A stretch of 64,000 bases of DNA from an uncultured Collinsella sp. (GTDB lineage: Bacteria > Actinomycetota > Coriobacteriia > Coriobacteriales > Coriobacteriaceae), in assembly GCA_902470815.1 (NCBI GenBank), contig CABRHS010000003.1, forward strand, positions 67,463-131,462, in the 5' to 3' direction. The notes beneath the pieces were generated by a model that was given only the letters and a program-made list of their open reading frames with translations, was not told the origin of the DNA and did not search any database. Shown in pieces: positions 42,267 to 54,993 of this stretch. A program made the translations under genes and the position numbers. The number at the start of each line of letters is the position of its first letter. The first letter of the stretch is position 1.

Positions 42267-45200
42267 ATGCTCATCCACCGCCTCGCAGCCCAGCTGTATA
42301 CGGACGAAGCGCTCCAGGCCATCGATGCCGCCCTTGATGCCGGTGAGGACGCGACGCTCGCCGTGTCGCAGTCGGCGCGCGCCCTCATGGTCGCGGCGCA
42401 GTTCGCGCACAAGCCCAGGGCCACTGTCTACATCGTGTCCGGCGAGGAGGCGGCGGACCGCGCGGCGCGCGCCCTGATCGCATATGTCGGGGCGGACCAT
42501 GTGGCGCGATTCCCCGAACGGACGGATTATCCCTGGAAGAGCTCCCAGCCCGATGACGCCGTGGTGGCCGCCCGCTGCTCCGCCCTTGCGAGGATCGCGC
42601 GAGGGGAGAACTGCATCATGGTCGCTTCCGCGCGCTCGCTGCTGCGCTGCGTGCCGCCGCGCGAAAGCGGGTACTGGTCATCCATGACCTTTTCCGTGGG
42701 CGAGGAGGTCGCGTTCGAGCGCGTTCCCGAGCTGTTGGTCGGGATGGGGTACACGCGGGCCGAGGTCGCGGATGCCCCGGGCCTGTTCCGCGTGCTCGGC
42801 GACGCGGTGGACGTGTGGGCCGCCCAGGCGACGGCCCCGGTGCGCATCGAGTTCTTCGGTGACGAGATCGACCGCATCCGCCTCATGGTCGCGTCGACGG
42901 GGCAGACCATCGGCGACGAGGACTCTGTCGAGATCAGCCCCGTCCGCGAGCTCGCGCTCACGGATGACGCGGTGCAGCGCATCTCCGCGGCGCTGTATCT
43001 GCCCGCGCAGAATGACACGGAGCTCGCCGCCATGCTCGAGCTCGTGCAGGCGCGCGTGGTCACTCCCGAGCTCGAGCGCTTCTTGCCCCTCATGTACGAG
43101 AAGACGGTCAGCCCCCTCGCCCATGTGCACGGGGACGCGCTCGTCATCCTGTCGGAGCCGCGGTCGCTGTTCGATGATTGCGCGCGCGCTTATGAGGACC
43201 TGGAGCGTCGGGCCGCCGACGCCAAGGTCACGCGCCTGGACGGGCTGTACGTGCGTCCGCAGGAGCTCGATTTCGGGCGTCAGCAGCGCTTGAATTATGT
43301 GAGCCTCATCCGTGCCGGCGGCGCGGTGACCGCTGAGCTCAAGATCGAGCAGCCTTCCCTCGCGGGCTCGGACAACCGGTTCATCAGCCGCATCCAAGAA
43401 GTGGTCAACAACCGTTTTGCCTGCGTGTTCGCCATCCCCGACCGCGGGGCGCGCGAGTCGATGGAGCTCTCGTTCACCGACGAGGGCATACCGTTCGAGG
43501 AGTCCCTGCAGGCGGCACCCGAGAACGCTGGGGTCGTGGGGTCTGCGGATGTGCGCGTGGAGCTGCTCAAGCGCGACGTCGATGCGCTGAATGCCCGCGG
43601 CATCGGGGACGGCGCGTCCATCGCGGTGCCCACCATCACGCGCGGGCGCGTGACGTTCGTCGACATACCCATCCCATCGGGCGTCGTGATTCCCAGCGCG
43701 CATCTGGCCGTGTTCAGCTTGGCCGACCTCAACGCGCGCATGGACGGAAAGCGCGGGCGGTCGCGCCGCCGCGTGGATATAACCGAGGTCACCTTCCCGT
43801 TCAAACCGGGCGACTACGTCGTGCACAGCACGCACGGCGTGGCGCTGTTCAGCGAGATTGTCCGTCAGGAGGCGGGCGGGAAGGAGCGCGATTACTTCCT
43901 CTTGGAATACGCCGGCGGCGACAAGCTCTACGTACCACTCGAGCAGGTCGACCGCATCACGCGCTACGTCGGACCCGACGGCGACAGCCCGCGCCTCACG
44001 CGCCTGAACACCGCCGACTGGAGCCGCGCCACCACCAAGGCGCGCAAGAGCGCCAAGAAGCTCGCCTTTGACCTGGTGGACCTGTACACGCGCCGCAGCT
44101 CCATAACGGGTTTCGCCTTTGGTCCGGATAGCTCGAGCCAGATCGAGATGGAGGAGAGCTTCCCCTACGACGAGACGCGCGACCAGCTCGACGCCATCGC
44201 CGACATCAAGGCCGACATGGAGTCGACAAAGCCGATGGACCGCCTTCTTTGCGGCGACGTCGGCTTCGGAAAGACCGAGGTCGCCCTGCGAGCCGCCTTC
44301 AAGTGCGTGGACGGGGGCCGCCAGGTCATGGTGCTGTGCCCCACCACGATCCTGGCCCAGCAACATTACGAGACGTTCTTCGAGCGCTTCGCGCCGTTTG
44401 GCGTCGAGGTCGAGGTGCTCTCGCGTTTCCGCACGCCCGCCCAGCAGCGCCGTGCGCTCGCCGCGTTCCGCGAGGGCAAGGTGGACGTGCTCATCGGCAC
44501 GCACCGCCTGCTCTCGGCCGACGTGAACCCGCACGAGCTCGGTCTGGTCATCATCGACGAGGAGCAGCGTTTCGGCGTGCAGCACAAGGAGCAGCTCAAG
44601 AACATGCGCGAGCAGATCGACGTGCTCACGCTCTCCGCCACACCCATCCCGCGCACCATGCAGATGGCGATGAGCGGCGTGCGGGACATGAGCCTCATCA
44701 CCACGCCGCCCACGGGCCGCCGCCCGGTTGCGGTCCACGTGGGGGAGTACGATCCCGATGTGGTGAGCGCCGCCATCCGCTTGGAGATCGGCCGCGGCGG
44801 CCAGGTGTACTACGTGTCCAACCGCGTGAAGACCATCGATGACGCCGTGGAGCGCGTACTCGAGGCCGCACCCGAGGCGCGCATCGGCGTGGCGCATGGC
44901 AAGATGAGCCCGCGCGAGGTCGAGGACGTGATGGTGCAGTTCGCCACCAAGAAGATCGACGTGCTCATAGCCACCACTATCGTGGAGAGCGGTATAGACA
45001 ACTCGAGCGCGAACACGCTCATCATCGAGGACTCCCAGCGTCTGGGCCTGGCGCAGCTCTATCAGCTCAAGGGGCGCGTTGGGCGTTCGGCCACGCAGGC
45101 GTACGCGTACTTCATGTTCCCCGGCGAGCTGCCGTTGACGGAGGAGGCGACCGCGCGCCTGACCGCGCTCTCCGAGTTCCAGGACCTGGGCAGCGGCATG

Positions 45201-45851
45201 CGCATCGCCATGCGCGACCTGGAGATCCGCGGTGCGGGTTCGCTCGTGGGTGCCGAGCAGCACGGCAACCTGTCGAGCGTGGGCTTTGATCTGTTCACGC
45301 AGATGTTGGGGCAGGCGGTCGCCGAGGCACGCGGCGAAGGGGGCACCGACCTCGAGCAGGCAACGGTGGGCATCAACCTGCCGGCGGACTTCTTCCTTTC
45401 CGAGGAGTACGTGCCCGCGGTCGACCGCCGGGTGCTGGTGTATCGAAAGCTCGCCGCGGCGGATATGCTTGAGCAGGTCGATTCGCTGCAAGAGGAGTGC
45501 GAGGAGGCGTTCGGCCCGTTGCCCGAGGCCGCCATGAACCTGTTCGACCGCACGCGGCTTCGCATCCGCGCGGACCGCTTGGGGCTGGAGAGCGTGGCCC
45601 TCGTTGCGGGTAAGCTCACGTATCAGGGCGTGGACGTGCCCAAGGGCGTGGCGTTCGATCTGCGCACGAAGCTCGGCGCGATCGCCTTTCCCAAGACGCG
45701 CAAATTCACGGTTCCCTACAAGGCGGGGGTGGGCAGCGGCAGCGGCTTGGGTCGCGGCATCAACGCCGATGTGGCAAGCGGCGGCGCCGGCCCCGTCCAG
45801 GCGGCGCTCGCGATCCTCGTGCAGCTCGGTCCGAGCGGCGACGACGACTAG
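42267..45851 (+). CDS. mfd: Transcription-repair coupling factor
   Basis: This 1,194-residue protein starts at ATG 42267 behind GAAGGG. Domains are in the usual order: UvrB-like N-terminal module, RNA polymerase-interacting domain (FKPGDYVVHSTHGVALF), the RecG-like helicase with Walker A GDVGFGKTE and motif II DEEQRFG, the translocation motif region (LEIRGAGSLVGAEQHG), and the C-terminal TRCF domain. Mfd removes stalled RNA polymerase and recruits UvrA. Length fits the family. The last 20 residues or so are variable. Confidence 0.97.
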   Translation: MLIHRLAAQLYTDEALQAIDAALDAGEDATLAVSQSARALMVAAQFAHKPRATVYIVSGEEAADRAARALIAYVGADHVARFPERTDYPWKSSQPDDAVVAARCSALARIARGENCIMVASARSLLRCVPPRESGYWSSMTFSVGEEVAFERVPELLVGMGYTRAEVADAPGLFRVLGDAVDVWAAQATAPVRIEFFGDEIDRIRLMVASTGQTIGDEDSVEISPVRELALTDDAVQRISAALYLPAQNDTELAAMLELVQARVVTPELERFLPLMYEKTVSPLAHVHGDALVILSEPRSLFDDCARAYEDLERRAADAKVTRLDGLYVRPQELDFGRQQRLNYVSLIRAGGAVTAELKIEQPSLAGSDNRFISRIQEVVNNRFACVFAIPDRGARESMELSFTDEGIPFEESLQAAPENAGVVGSADVRVELLKRDVDALNARGIGDGASIAVPTITRGRVTFVDIPIPSGVVIPSAHLAVFSLADLNARMDGKRGRSRRRVDITEVTFPFKPGDYVVHSTHGVALFSEIVRQEAGGKERDYFLLEYAGGDKLYVPLEQVDRITRYVGPDGDSPRLTRLNTADWSRATTKARKSAKKLAFDLVDLYTRRSSITGFAFGPDSSSQIEMEESFPYDETRDQLDAIADIKADMESTKPMDRLLCGDVGFGKTEVALRAAFKCVDGGRQVMVLCPTTILAQQHYETFFERFAPFGVEVEVLSRFRTPAQQRRALAAFREGKVDVLIGTHRLLSADVNPHELGLVIIDEEQRFGVQHKEQLKNMREQIDVLTLSATPIPRTMQMAMSGVRDMSLITTPPTGRRPVAVHVGEYDPDVVSAAIRLEIGRGGQVYYVSNRVKTIDDAVERVLEAAPEARIGVAHGKMSPREVEDVMVQFATKKIDVLIATTIVESGIDNSSANTLIIEDSQRLGLAQLYQLKGRVGRSATQAYAYFMFPGELPLTEEATARLTALSEFQDLGSGMRIAMRDLEIRGAGSLVGAEQHGNLSSVGFDLFTQMLGQAVAEARGEGGTDLEQATVGINLPADFFLSEEYVPAVDRRVLVYRKLAAADMLEQVDSLQEECEEAFGPLPEAAMNLFDRTRLRIRADRLGLESVALVAGKLTYQGVDVPKGVAFDLRTKLGAIAFPKTRKFTVPYKAGVGSGSGLGRGINADVASGGAGPVQAALAILVQLGPSGDDD

Positions 45852-46067
45852 GCCCCGCCCCCTTCATCTGAGCGTGGGTCGTCGGGTCGAATGGCGCCTT
45901 TCGAGACATGCCGCCCTGCGCCGCAGGGTACATGGGGCGTCGGCGCACATGGGGTGGGTGCATTTTTGCGCACGCATCGCCGTGTTGAGTGCCGATCCGG
46001 GCTTGACGTGGCGAGGGGGTGGTGCGGATCGCGTGCATCGTCCCCTCGCCCGTCTCCCCTCATGCAT

Positions 46068-46898
46068 CTACTCCGGCCATGAGGTCGCAGGGCCGAACAG
46101 CGGATTGCCGGGGCTCGCGTGCTTCGTGATATACCTGAAGGAAAGCAGGTCGAACAGGTACGTGATGGCGTATTTCGAGTAGATGCCGAGCTCGTCGATG
46201 CCGTCGCCCCGTCCGCTCAGGTAGAACGTCCTGTCGAACCGCGATGCCGTCTCCTTGTTCGCGAACGCGGTGATGAGTTCCTTTTTCGCTGTGCGGGTCC
46301 ACATGTGCTCGTCGAGCTCTCGGGCGAACATGCCGGAAACGGACACGACGATGACCAGAGAATCGTTGTACGTCTCCGTGCGCATGGGGGGCTTCCCGTT
46401 GCTTTGCGTATCAAGGCACGCGATCTTGCCGGCGAAAAACAACTCCTGTTGGAACCGCATGAGGTTTCCGCTCACGTTGTTGGTGCATAGAAGCTCGACG
46501 TTTCGATGCCTCGCGATTTCGTCGGCGAGCTCGTCGAGCAGGTTGTCGGAGATCCTGCCCTCGACTTCGGCGTACATCTCCATCATGCGGACGTCAAGCT
46601 CCGCGCGGTACTCGCTGAAGCTCAGGTTCGGATCTCGATGCCTGAAATCCGAGGGGAATACCAATTGGGAGAAGGAGCTCTTCAGCTCGCTTAGGCTCTG
46701 GTAGCCGAGGCGATTGCAGAAGCGCCGTACGGCGGAGCGCGTCACGTGCGCCCGCTCGGTGATGGCGCTCACGCTGATTGCGTCCGATTTGCGCATGTTG
46801 GACACGAGGTAGCGCGCGATCGCCGCGTCATTGCTGTCATGCTCCTCGTTGATTATCGAGCTGATGATGTTTAGCAGGCCAAATCCGTGATTACTCAA
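46068..46898 (-). CDS. RpiR/MurR family regulator of the beta-glucoside genes
   Basis: The start is TTG 46898 with GAGGGG upstream; 276 residues is normal length. The N-terminal helix-turn-helix (ISVSAITERAHVTRSAVRRFCNRLGYQSLSELK) precedes an SIS domain with LLCTNNVSGNLM and VIVVSVSGMFAREL. Such proteins bind a phosphorylated sugar and then change DNA binding. It is divergent from the GH1-PTS operon, whose promoter region holds an inverted repeat suited as its operator. The most likely inducer is a 6-phospho-beta-glucoside or glucose 6-phosphate. Confidence 0.88.
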   Translation of the reverse strand: MSNHGFGLLNIISSIINEEHDSNDAAIARYLVSNMRKSDAISVSAITERAHVTRSAVRRFCNRLGYQSLSELKSSFSQLVFPSDFRHRDPNLSFSEYRAELDVRMMEMYAEVEGRISDNLLDELADEIARHRNVELLCTNNVSGNLMRFQQELFFAGKIACLDTQSNGKPPMRTETYNDSLVIVVSVSGMFARELDEHMWTRTAKKELITAFANKETASRFDRTFYLSGRGDGIDELGIYSKYAITYLFDLLSFRYITKHASPGNPLFGPATSWPE

Positions 46899-46931
46899 TG
46901 AGACCCCTCGTGAACGGCGCTGAGTCGGTGG

Positions 46932-48477
<1,546 letters not shown>

Positions 48478-48487
48478 GAGGCATGGA

Positions 48488-49876
48488 ATGAAGTACGTAG
48501 AGATGTCGCGTTCTGTTCTTTCCGCAGTGGGCGGCACGGGCAACATAACTTCCGTCACCCATTGCGCGACGCGCCTGAGGATCGACGTCGCAGACTTGGG
48601 CGCGGTCGACTTGGATGCCGTCAAGAAGGCGGAGCATGCGCTCGGCGCCGTGGTCAACGGAGGTCAGGTGCAGGTCATCATCGGCCCCAACGTGACCGAG
48701 GCCTATAACGATTTCCTCGAGGTCGCCGGGGTCGACTTCGGGGCGGGTGTCGTCGCCGACGACGAGGGGACCATCGCCGACATGGCCGCCTCGATGAAGG
48801 ACAACGGAGCCGTGGGGCTTATCGAGAGGTTCGGCAACGTCACAGCGCAGATCTTCATGCCCATCGTTCCCGCCCTCATCGTGGGCGGTCTCATCCTCGC
48901 CATCAAGAACCTCTTGGTGAATTACTGCGGATTCAGCACGGATAGCGGGACCGCCCAGGTTCTGTTGGCGATTTTCGATGCGGCGTTTACGTTCTTGCCG
49001 GTTTGGATTGGATACCAGCTGGCCTCGATCCTCAAGATACAGCCGATAATGGGTGCCCTTCTGGGCGCAATCTTGGTGAGTCCCTCGGTGAGCGGCGTCG
49101 AAGGCCTGGACTTCTTGGGGATGCCCATTCCCGCGATCGGTTACGGCGGGACCGTCGTGCCGATCGTCCTCGGCGTCGTGTTCATGTCTGCGGTCGACCG
49201 CATGCTCCAAAAGGTGATCCCCGATGTCGTGAAGCTGTTCGTCAAGCCGTTGCTCACCATGTTCATCGTGGTTCCGGTGACCTTGCTGGCCCTGGGCCCC
49301 GTCGGCTCGATGATGGGTTATGCGCTGAGCGATGCCGTGACGTGGCTCATGGATCATGTCGCCGTCGTGGCGACCCCGATTTTCGCGGCGATCAACCCGT
49401 ACCTCGTCATGCTCGGCCTCGATAAGGCGTTCATCGCCATCGAGGTGAACAGCCTCGCGCAGCTCGGTTACGCCCCGATCATCTTCGGTTTCATATCGAA
49501 CCTTTGCATCGGCGCGACTTGTCTGGCGTTGGCGAGCACCATCAAGGGCGATGCCGCCCGCAGGGGCATGGTGACCACATTCGGCATCACCGCCCTGTGC
49601 GGTGTCACCGAGCCGGGGTTCTACGGTGCCCTCGTCGAGCGTCCGCGCCTGCTGCTCGGCACTGCCATCGGCGCCTTGTCCGGCGGTCTCATCGCGGGAA
49701 TCTTCGGCCTCGTCGAGTATGTCGCCGGCGCGTGCCCCGGCCTGCTGTCCGCCCTGATCTTCATCGCACCCGACGGCGGGATGAGCAACTTCTTCCTTGC
49801 CTGCGCGGTCGCCGCGGTGAGCATCTCCGTGAGCTTCATCGCCACGAGGGTGATCATCGCGAAGTTCGAGAAGTGA
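48488..49876 (+). CDS. PTS permease EIIBC, beta-glucoside type
   Basis: This 462-residue protein starts at ATG 48488 with AGGAGG upstream. The N-terminal EIIB domain has SVTHCATRLRID, with the phosphorylated Cys. The membrane EIIC domain (about 105-460) has FMPIVPALIVGGLI and GVTEPGFYG. BglF-type proteins usually end with a fused EIIA domain; here the protein ends after EIIC, so an EIIA from elsewhere is needed. It imports and phosphorylates a beta-glucoside for the GH1 enzyme. Its order (B-C) differs from the alpha-glucoside permease in this window (C-B). Confidence 0.92.
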   Translation: MKYVEMSRSVLSAVGGTGNITSVTHCATRLRIDVADLGAVDLDAVKKAEHALGAVVNGGQVQVIIGPNVTEAYNDFLEVAGVDFGAGVVADDEGTIADMAASMKDNGAVGLIERFGNVTAQIFMPIVPALIVGGLILAIKNLLVNYCGFSTDSGTAQVLLAIFDAAFTFLPVWIGYQLASILKIQPIMGALLGAILVSPSVSGVEGLDFLGMPIPAIGYGGTVVPIVLGVVFMSAVDRMLQKVIPDVVKLFVKPLLTMFIVVPVTLLALGPVGSMMGYALSDAVTWLMDHVAVVATPIFAAINPYLVMLGLDKAFIAIEVNSLAQLGYAPIIFGFISNLCIGATCLALASTIKGDAARRGMVTTFGITALCGVTEPGFYGALVERPRLLLGTAIGALSGGLIAGIFGLVEYVAGACPGLLSALIFIAPDGGMSNFFLACAVAAVSISVSFIATRVIIAKFEK

Positions 49877-49911
49877 GTTCGCCCGGTTTCATCAGTTGGG
49901 GGGCGAGATGC

Positions 49912-49942
49912 AAAAAGCCCGGTCCCATGAGGGACCGGGCTT
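49912..49942 (-). terminator. Terminator of the ferredoxin gene
   Basis: AAGCCCGGTCCC and GGGACCGGGCTT form a 12-bp stem with an ATGA loop. The T run lies on the minus strand (GGGCTTTTTG), so it ends the ferredoxin transcript. It may also serve the convergent PTS gene. Confidence 0.85.
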
Positions 49943-49979
49943 CGTCGTGCCGGGTGATGGCGAGGAGCTGGTACTAATA

Positions 49980-50165
49980 CTAGTCCTCGGCGATCTCGGT
50001 GATGGCGCCGGCGGGGCAAGCGTCCTGGCAGGCGCCGCAGGCCACGCAGGAATCCTCGTCGGCGACGGTGGCGACGTCGTTCAGCTCGAGAACGCCAGCC
50101 GGGCAAGCGTCAACGCAGACGCCGCAGGCGATGCACTCGTCAGCATCGATAATCGGGTGAGCCAT
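49980..50165 (-). CDS. 2x[4Fe-4S] ferredoxin
   Basis: This 61-residue protein starts at ATG 50165 with AGGAGGTT upstream. Two CxxCxxCxxxCP motifs (CIACGVCVDACP and CVACGACQDACP) bind two [4Fe-4S] clusters. It is a low-potential electron carrier of clostridial type, used by pyruvate-ferredoxin oxidoreductase and similar enzymes. The gene stands alone with its own promoter and terminator. Confidence 0.96.
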   Translation of the reverse strand: MAHPIIDADECIACGVCVDACPAGVLELNDVATVADEDSCVACGACQDACPAGAITEIAED

Positions 50166-50228
50166 GATAAACCTCCTCTGTTGCGCCCGGTGCCACAGGC
50201 GAAGAGGCAACGGGTCTTTGTCAACGGT

Positions 50229-50256
50229 ACGATACCATGCGCACCCTCTATTGCAA
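50229..50256 (-). promoter_or_regulatory. Promoter of the ferredoxin gene
   Basis: On the minus strand TTGCAA (50251-50256) and TATCGT (50229-50234) are 16 bp apart, with TGG before the -10. The ferredoxin start codon is about 64 bases downstream. Confidence 0.6.
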
Positions 50257-50478
50257 GCCTCTGCGGCGCCCAAACGCGACCGTTCACCGAGTAAGCTGAG
50301 GTTGACTGATTTAGGCGTGGATAGGCGGCGTCAATCTCGCGTCATGTGGCCGAAATCTTCATCGATGTTCGCAATTCAGCCCGTGTTTCCTCAGGTTCGC
50401 CGGGCTTCGGATGACGCTGCCGAAGACGAATGGCCAGTTCAGCGGACATATAGATTACTTAAGCTTAAGAAAATAGGA
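50257..50478. other. Intergenic region between ferredoxin and dnaK
   Basis: No gene was recognised. The half next to dnaK is AT-rich and contains a perfect 12-bp palindrome, CTTAAGCTTAAG (50458-50469), about 10 bp before the shared heat-shock inverted repeat. It could be a second regulator site. Confidence 0.4.
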
Positions 50479-50512
50479 AATCTTATATGAATTGACTTAG
50501 ATTTTGTATAAG
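50479..50512 (+). promoter_or_regulatory. dnaK promoter with candidate HspR operator
   Basis: AATCTTA (50479-50485) and TTAGATT (50497-50503) are arms of an inverted repeat with an 11-bp spacer. TATAAG (50507-50512) follows after 3 bp as -10. The same arms with the same spacing occur before clpB. The arms differ from the textbook HAIR box (CTTGAGT-N7-ACTCAAG), but both genes are classic HspR targets and hspR lies in this cluster. Confidence 0.65.
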
Positions 50513-50611
50513 GACTCTCATAAGGGGATACACTATGCCATGAACAAAAACGCAGAAGCGCCGTGAGCGTCCGCGAGCGCGCGCCGTGCAACCCAAGGAA
50601 GGGAAGTAACC

Positions 50612-52495
<1,884 letters not shown>

Positions 52496-52507
52496 CGGCT
52501 CCCTTTT

Positions 52508-52576
52508 GCGGGCGATCGCCCGCATGTGATTCGAACGTTTTGGGGCGGCCGGCCTGCCAGCTGGCGAGCCGGCCGC
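52508..52576 (+). other. Two strong hairpins between dnaK and grpE
   Basis: GCGGGCGATCGCCCGC (52508-52523) is a perfect 16-bp palindrome. GCGGCCGGC (52545-52553) pairs with GCCGGCCGC (52568-52576). Neither is followed by T residues. They probably stabilise the end of the dnaK message or lower expression of the genes behind it. Confidence 0.55.
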
Positions 52577-52597
52577 CTTGCCAGTGAGGAGACGGAC

Positions 52598-53359
52598 GTG
52601 AAGATACCCGTGGAGGATGCCGTGGAGGCGTCCGCGCAGGCACCCGAGCCCGCCGATAAGCTTGCCGAGAAGGAGGGGGCCGTCATGGCCGAGGAAGCCG
52701 CCGAGATGACCGAGGAAGAGATGGTCGAAGCTGCCATTCGCGCCGGTGAAGAGGCTGCCGACAACGATTTCAAGCTCAAGTACGAGAAGGCCGCGGAAGA
52801 GGTCGCCAAGCTTCGCGAGGAGCTGGAGGCCGCCGAGGCCGCCCAGGCGGCGGCCGAGGAGAAGGCCGCCGACGCGGCAGGGCGTCACGCCCGCCTGCAG
52901 GCCGACTGGGAGAATTACCGCCGTCGCACCGCCCAGGAGCGCCTCGATGAGCGCGCGCGTGCAACGGAGAAGCTCGTCGAGGCCCTTCTGCCGGTGGTGG
53001 ACGACATGGAGCGCGCACTCGATCACGCGCGCAGCCAGGAGCTCGCCGAGGATTTCAGCCAGTTCGTGGACGGCGTCGATGCCGTTCGCGCCAAGCTGCT
53101 CGGCGTGTTCGACCGCGAGGGCGTCGAGGCGATCGACCCCAAGGGCGAGGCGTTCGACTGCAACATCCATCAGGCCGTTGGCCGTGTGGAGGACGCCGAC
53201 CAGTACGACGAGACGGTGAACGACGTCTACCAGAAGGGCTATCGCATGGGCGGCAAGGTGCTTCGCCCCGCGATGGTGACCGTGACGTACGGCGGCGAGA
53301 AGCGTTCGGCCCCGGAGCCCGAGACGACCGACGCCGAGGCGGAGGAGTCCGCCGAGTAA
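52598..53359 (+). CDS. grpE: Nucleotide exchange factor GrpE
   Basis: The start is GTG 52598 with GAGGAG upstream, giving 253 residues. A long acidic and helical N-terminus (1-100, coiled coil) is followed by the GrpE core: LQADWENYRRRTAQE, LLPVVDDMERAL, and the beta domain IHQAVGRVED with GYRMGGKVLRPAMVTV. GrpE releases ADP from DnaK. It is encoded between dnaK and dnaJ in the usual order. Confidence 0.96.
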   Translation: MKIPVEDAVEASAQAPEPADKLAEKEGAVMAEEAAEMTEEEMVEAAIRAGEEAADNDFKLKYEKAAEEVAKLREELEAAEAAQAAAEEKAADAAGRHARLQADWENYRRRTAQERLDERARATEKLVEALLPVVDDMERALDHARSQELAEDFSQFVDGVDAVRAKLLGVFDREGVEAIDPKGEAFDCNIHQAVGRVEDADQYDETVNDVYQKGYRMGGKVLRPAMVTVTYGGEKRSAPEPETTDAEAEESAE

Positions 53360-53394
53360 CGGCACGGCGCCAAAATGCCGTCGATTGTTCAGGC

Positions 53395-53427
53395 AGGGCC
53401 CTGGGATGCTAGCCCGGGGCCCTTTTT
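53395..53427 (+). terminator. Terminator inside the chaperone cluster, between grpE and dnaJ
   Basis: AGGGCCC and GGGCCCT form the outer stem with an inner GGG/CCC around a short loop, followed by TTTTT. Unless it leaks, dnaJ and hspR need read-through or their own promoter. Confidence 0.8.
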
Positions 53428-53444
53428 GAGAGGGGAGGGTTCAC

Positions 53445-54389
53445 ATGCCTTCATCTAAGAGTTTCTACGATGTCCTTGGCGTATCGAAGAACGCCTCCGA
53501 CAAGGACATCAAGTCGGCCTTTCGCAAGCTCGCGCAGAAATACCACCCGGACCGCGGTGGGGACGAGGCCAAGTTCAAGGAGATATCCGAGGCGTACGAG
53601 ACGCTCTCGAACCCCGACAAGCGCAAAGAGTATGACATGATGCTGCAGTTCGGCGGCATTCCGGGGCAGGGCGGGTACGCCTACTCGGGAGGCGCCGGCG
53701 GCCCGTCGATGGCGGACGTGTTCAGCAGCATGTTCAGGGGCGAGGGCGTGAGCGGCGCGTACGGAGCCGATCCCACCAATTTCGATTTCGGCGATATGTT
53801 CGGAGGCGGCCGTCCCCGCGCGCGCAAGGGCAGCGATTTGAAGGCGACCATCGACGTCACCTTCGACGAGGCTCTGCACGGCGCTCGCCGCAACGTGACG
53901 CATCGCATCCCATCCACGGGTGAGAGCGACAGCATAGAGGTGACGATACCCGCCGGCTGCTACGACGGCATGAAGGTGCGTTACCGCAACCATGGCGAAT
54001 ACGGCGTGAACGGCGGCCCGCGCGGCAACATGCTGATCGAGTTCCGCGTGGCCGAGCATCCTGTCTTCAAGCGCCGCGGCAAGACGGCGGACGTCTCGGT
54101 GGAGGTGCCGATCTCCATCTACGAGGCGGCCCTGGGCTGCACGGTCGACGTGCCCACGCCCGCCGGCAAGAAGCTGCGCCTCAAGGTGCCCGCGGGTACG
54201 CAGACGGGCAAGAGCTTCCGCTTCAAGGAGATGGGCATGCCCGACGCCAAGCGCAGCGGTCACACCGGGGCGCTGCTCGCCAACGTGACCGTGCAGGTTC
54301 CCACGAGCCTGACCGAGAGGGAGCGCGCCGCCCTTGAGAAGCTGCGCGACTCCGACGACCGTCCCTATCGCACAAAGCTGCACGTGTAA
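53445..54389 (+). CDS. dnaJ: J-domain co-chaperone, type without zinc finger (DnaJ/CbpA-like)
   Basis: This 314-residue protein starts at ATG 53445 behind GAGGGGAGG. The J domain (4-70) has H34-P35-D36. A Gly/Phe-rich linker (73-120) leads directly to the two C-terminal substrate-binding domains. The four CxxCxGxG zinc repeats of classical DnaJ are absent, so it is a type II J protein. It should stimulate DnaK ATP hydrolysis. Position after grpE and before hspR makes it the main partner. Confidence 0.95.
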   Translation: MPSSKSFYDVLGVSKNASDKDIKSAFRKLAQKYHPDRGGDEAKFKEISEAYETLSNPDKRKEYDMMLQFGGIPGQGGYAYSGGAGGPSMADVFSSMFRGEGVSGAYGADPTNFDFGDMFGGGRPRARKGSDLKATIDVTFDEALHGARRNVTHRIPSTGESDSIEVTIPAGCYDGMKVRYRNHGEYGVNGGPRGNMLIEFRVAEHPVFKRRGKTADVSVEVPISIYEAALGCTVDVPTPAGKKLRLKVPAGTQTGKSFRFKEMGMPDAKRSGHTGALLANVTVQVPTSLTERERAALEKLRDSDDRPYRTKLHV

Positions 54390-54500
54390 TCGGGGACGGG
54401 TGCAAATTACACATGGCTGAGCCCCGGCGCTCCGCTCCGGACCGCGAAAGCCGTACAATGGACAACATCGACCGAGTTGGATGAGCGAGACGGGGGAAGC

Positions 54501-54914
54501 ATGACCGAGGAGAGCCGCAACAAACCGCTATACATGATTTCCGTGGCCGCGGAGCTCACGGGCATGCATCCCCAGACCCTGCGCGTGTACGAGTCCAAGG
54601 GCCTGGTCAACCCCAAGCGCTCCGGCGGCAACACGCGCCTGTACTCGCAGGCGGACATCGAGCGCCTGGAGCTCATCAACCAGCTCACCGATGAGGGGAT
54701 CAACCTTGCCGGCGTCGTGCGCATCCTCGATATGAAGGAACGCGCCCAGGAGCGCGAGCGGGAGGCGGAGGAGCTCCGTGCCCGCGTCCGCAAGCTCGAG
54801 GAGGAGCTACACGAGCTCAAGATGCAGAAGCGCATCACCGCGCTTGCCCCGCGCGACGGTTCCTCCGATCCCGAGAAGGTCCTGCGCGGCCTGCTCTCCG
54901 GCGGTGACTTGTAA
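54501..54914 (+). CDS. hspR: Heat-shock repressor HspR, MerR family
   Basis: The start is ATG 54501 behind GGGGGAAG, giving 137 residues. The MerR-type winged helix has YMISVAAELTGMHPQTLRVYESKGLVNPKRSGGNTRLYS. A coiled coil (about 80-115) and a short tail ending GLLSGGDL follow. HspR represses dnaK and clpB with DnaK as co-repressor in actinobacteria. TACAAT (54454-54459) may be a -10 of its own promoter. Matching inverted repeats before dnaK and clpB are its likely sites. Confidence 0.95.
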   Translation: MTEESRNKPLYMISVAAELTGMHPQTLRVYESKGLVNPKRSGGNTRLYSQADIERLELINQLTDEGINLAGVVRILDMKERAQEREREAEELRARVRKLEEELHELKMQKRITALAPRDGSSDPEKVLRGLLSGGDL

Positions 54915-54926
54915 GACCTCAGTTCA

Positions 54927-54947
54927 GGGATTGTCCCTCAATTGAGG
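54927..54947. repeat. Short dispersed repeat, copy 1
   Basis: GGGATTGTCCCTCAATTGAG starts a 21-bp unit that matches a second unit at 55527-55547 at about 16 positions. It contains the perfect palindrome CCTCAATTGAGG. It resembles REP-type intergenic repeats. Confidence 0.4.
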
Positions 54948-54993
54948 TTTCCGGCGCGGGACGAAAGGGATACGGGCGAGAAGGAGAGCGGCG

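Noticed and set aside
42678..45491. Long minus-strand frames over mfd, dnaK (50483-53365) and clpB (55391-58168)
   Set aside because: They are codon-bias shadows of conserved genes, with no start signals or domains.
45852..46067. Small frames between mfd and the RpiR gene
   Set aside because: They have no ribosome site, odd composition and no recognisable features.
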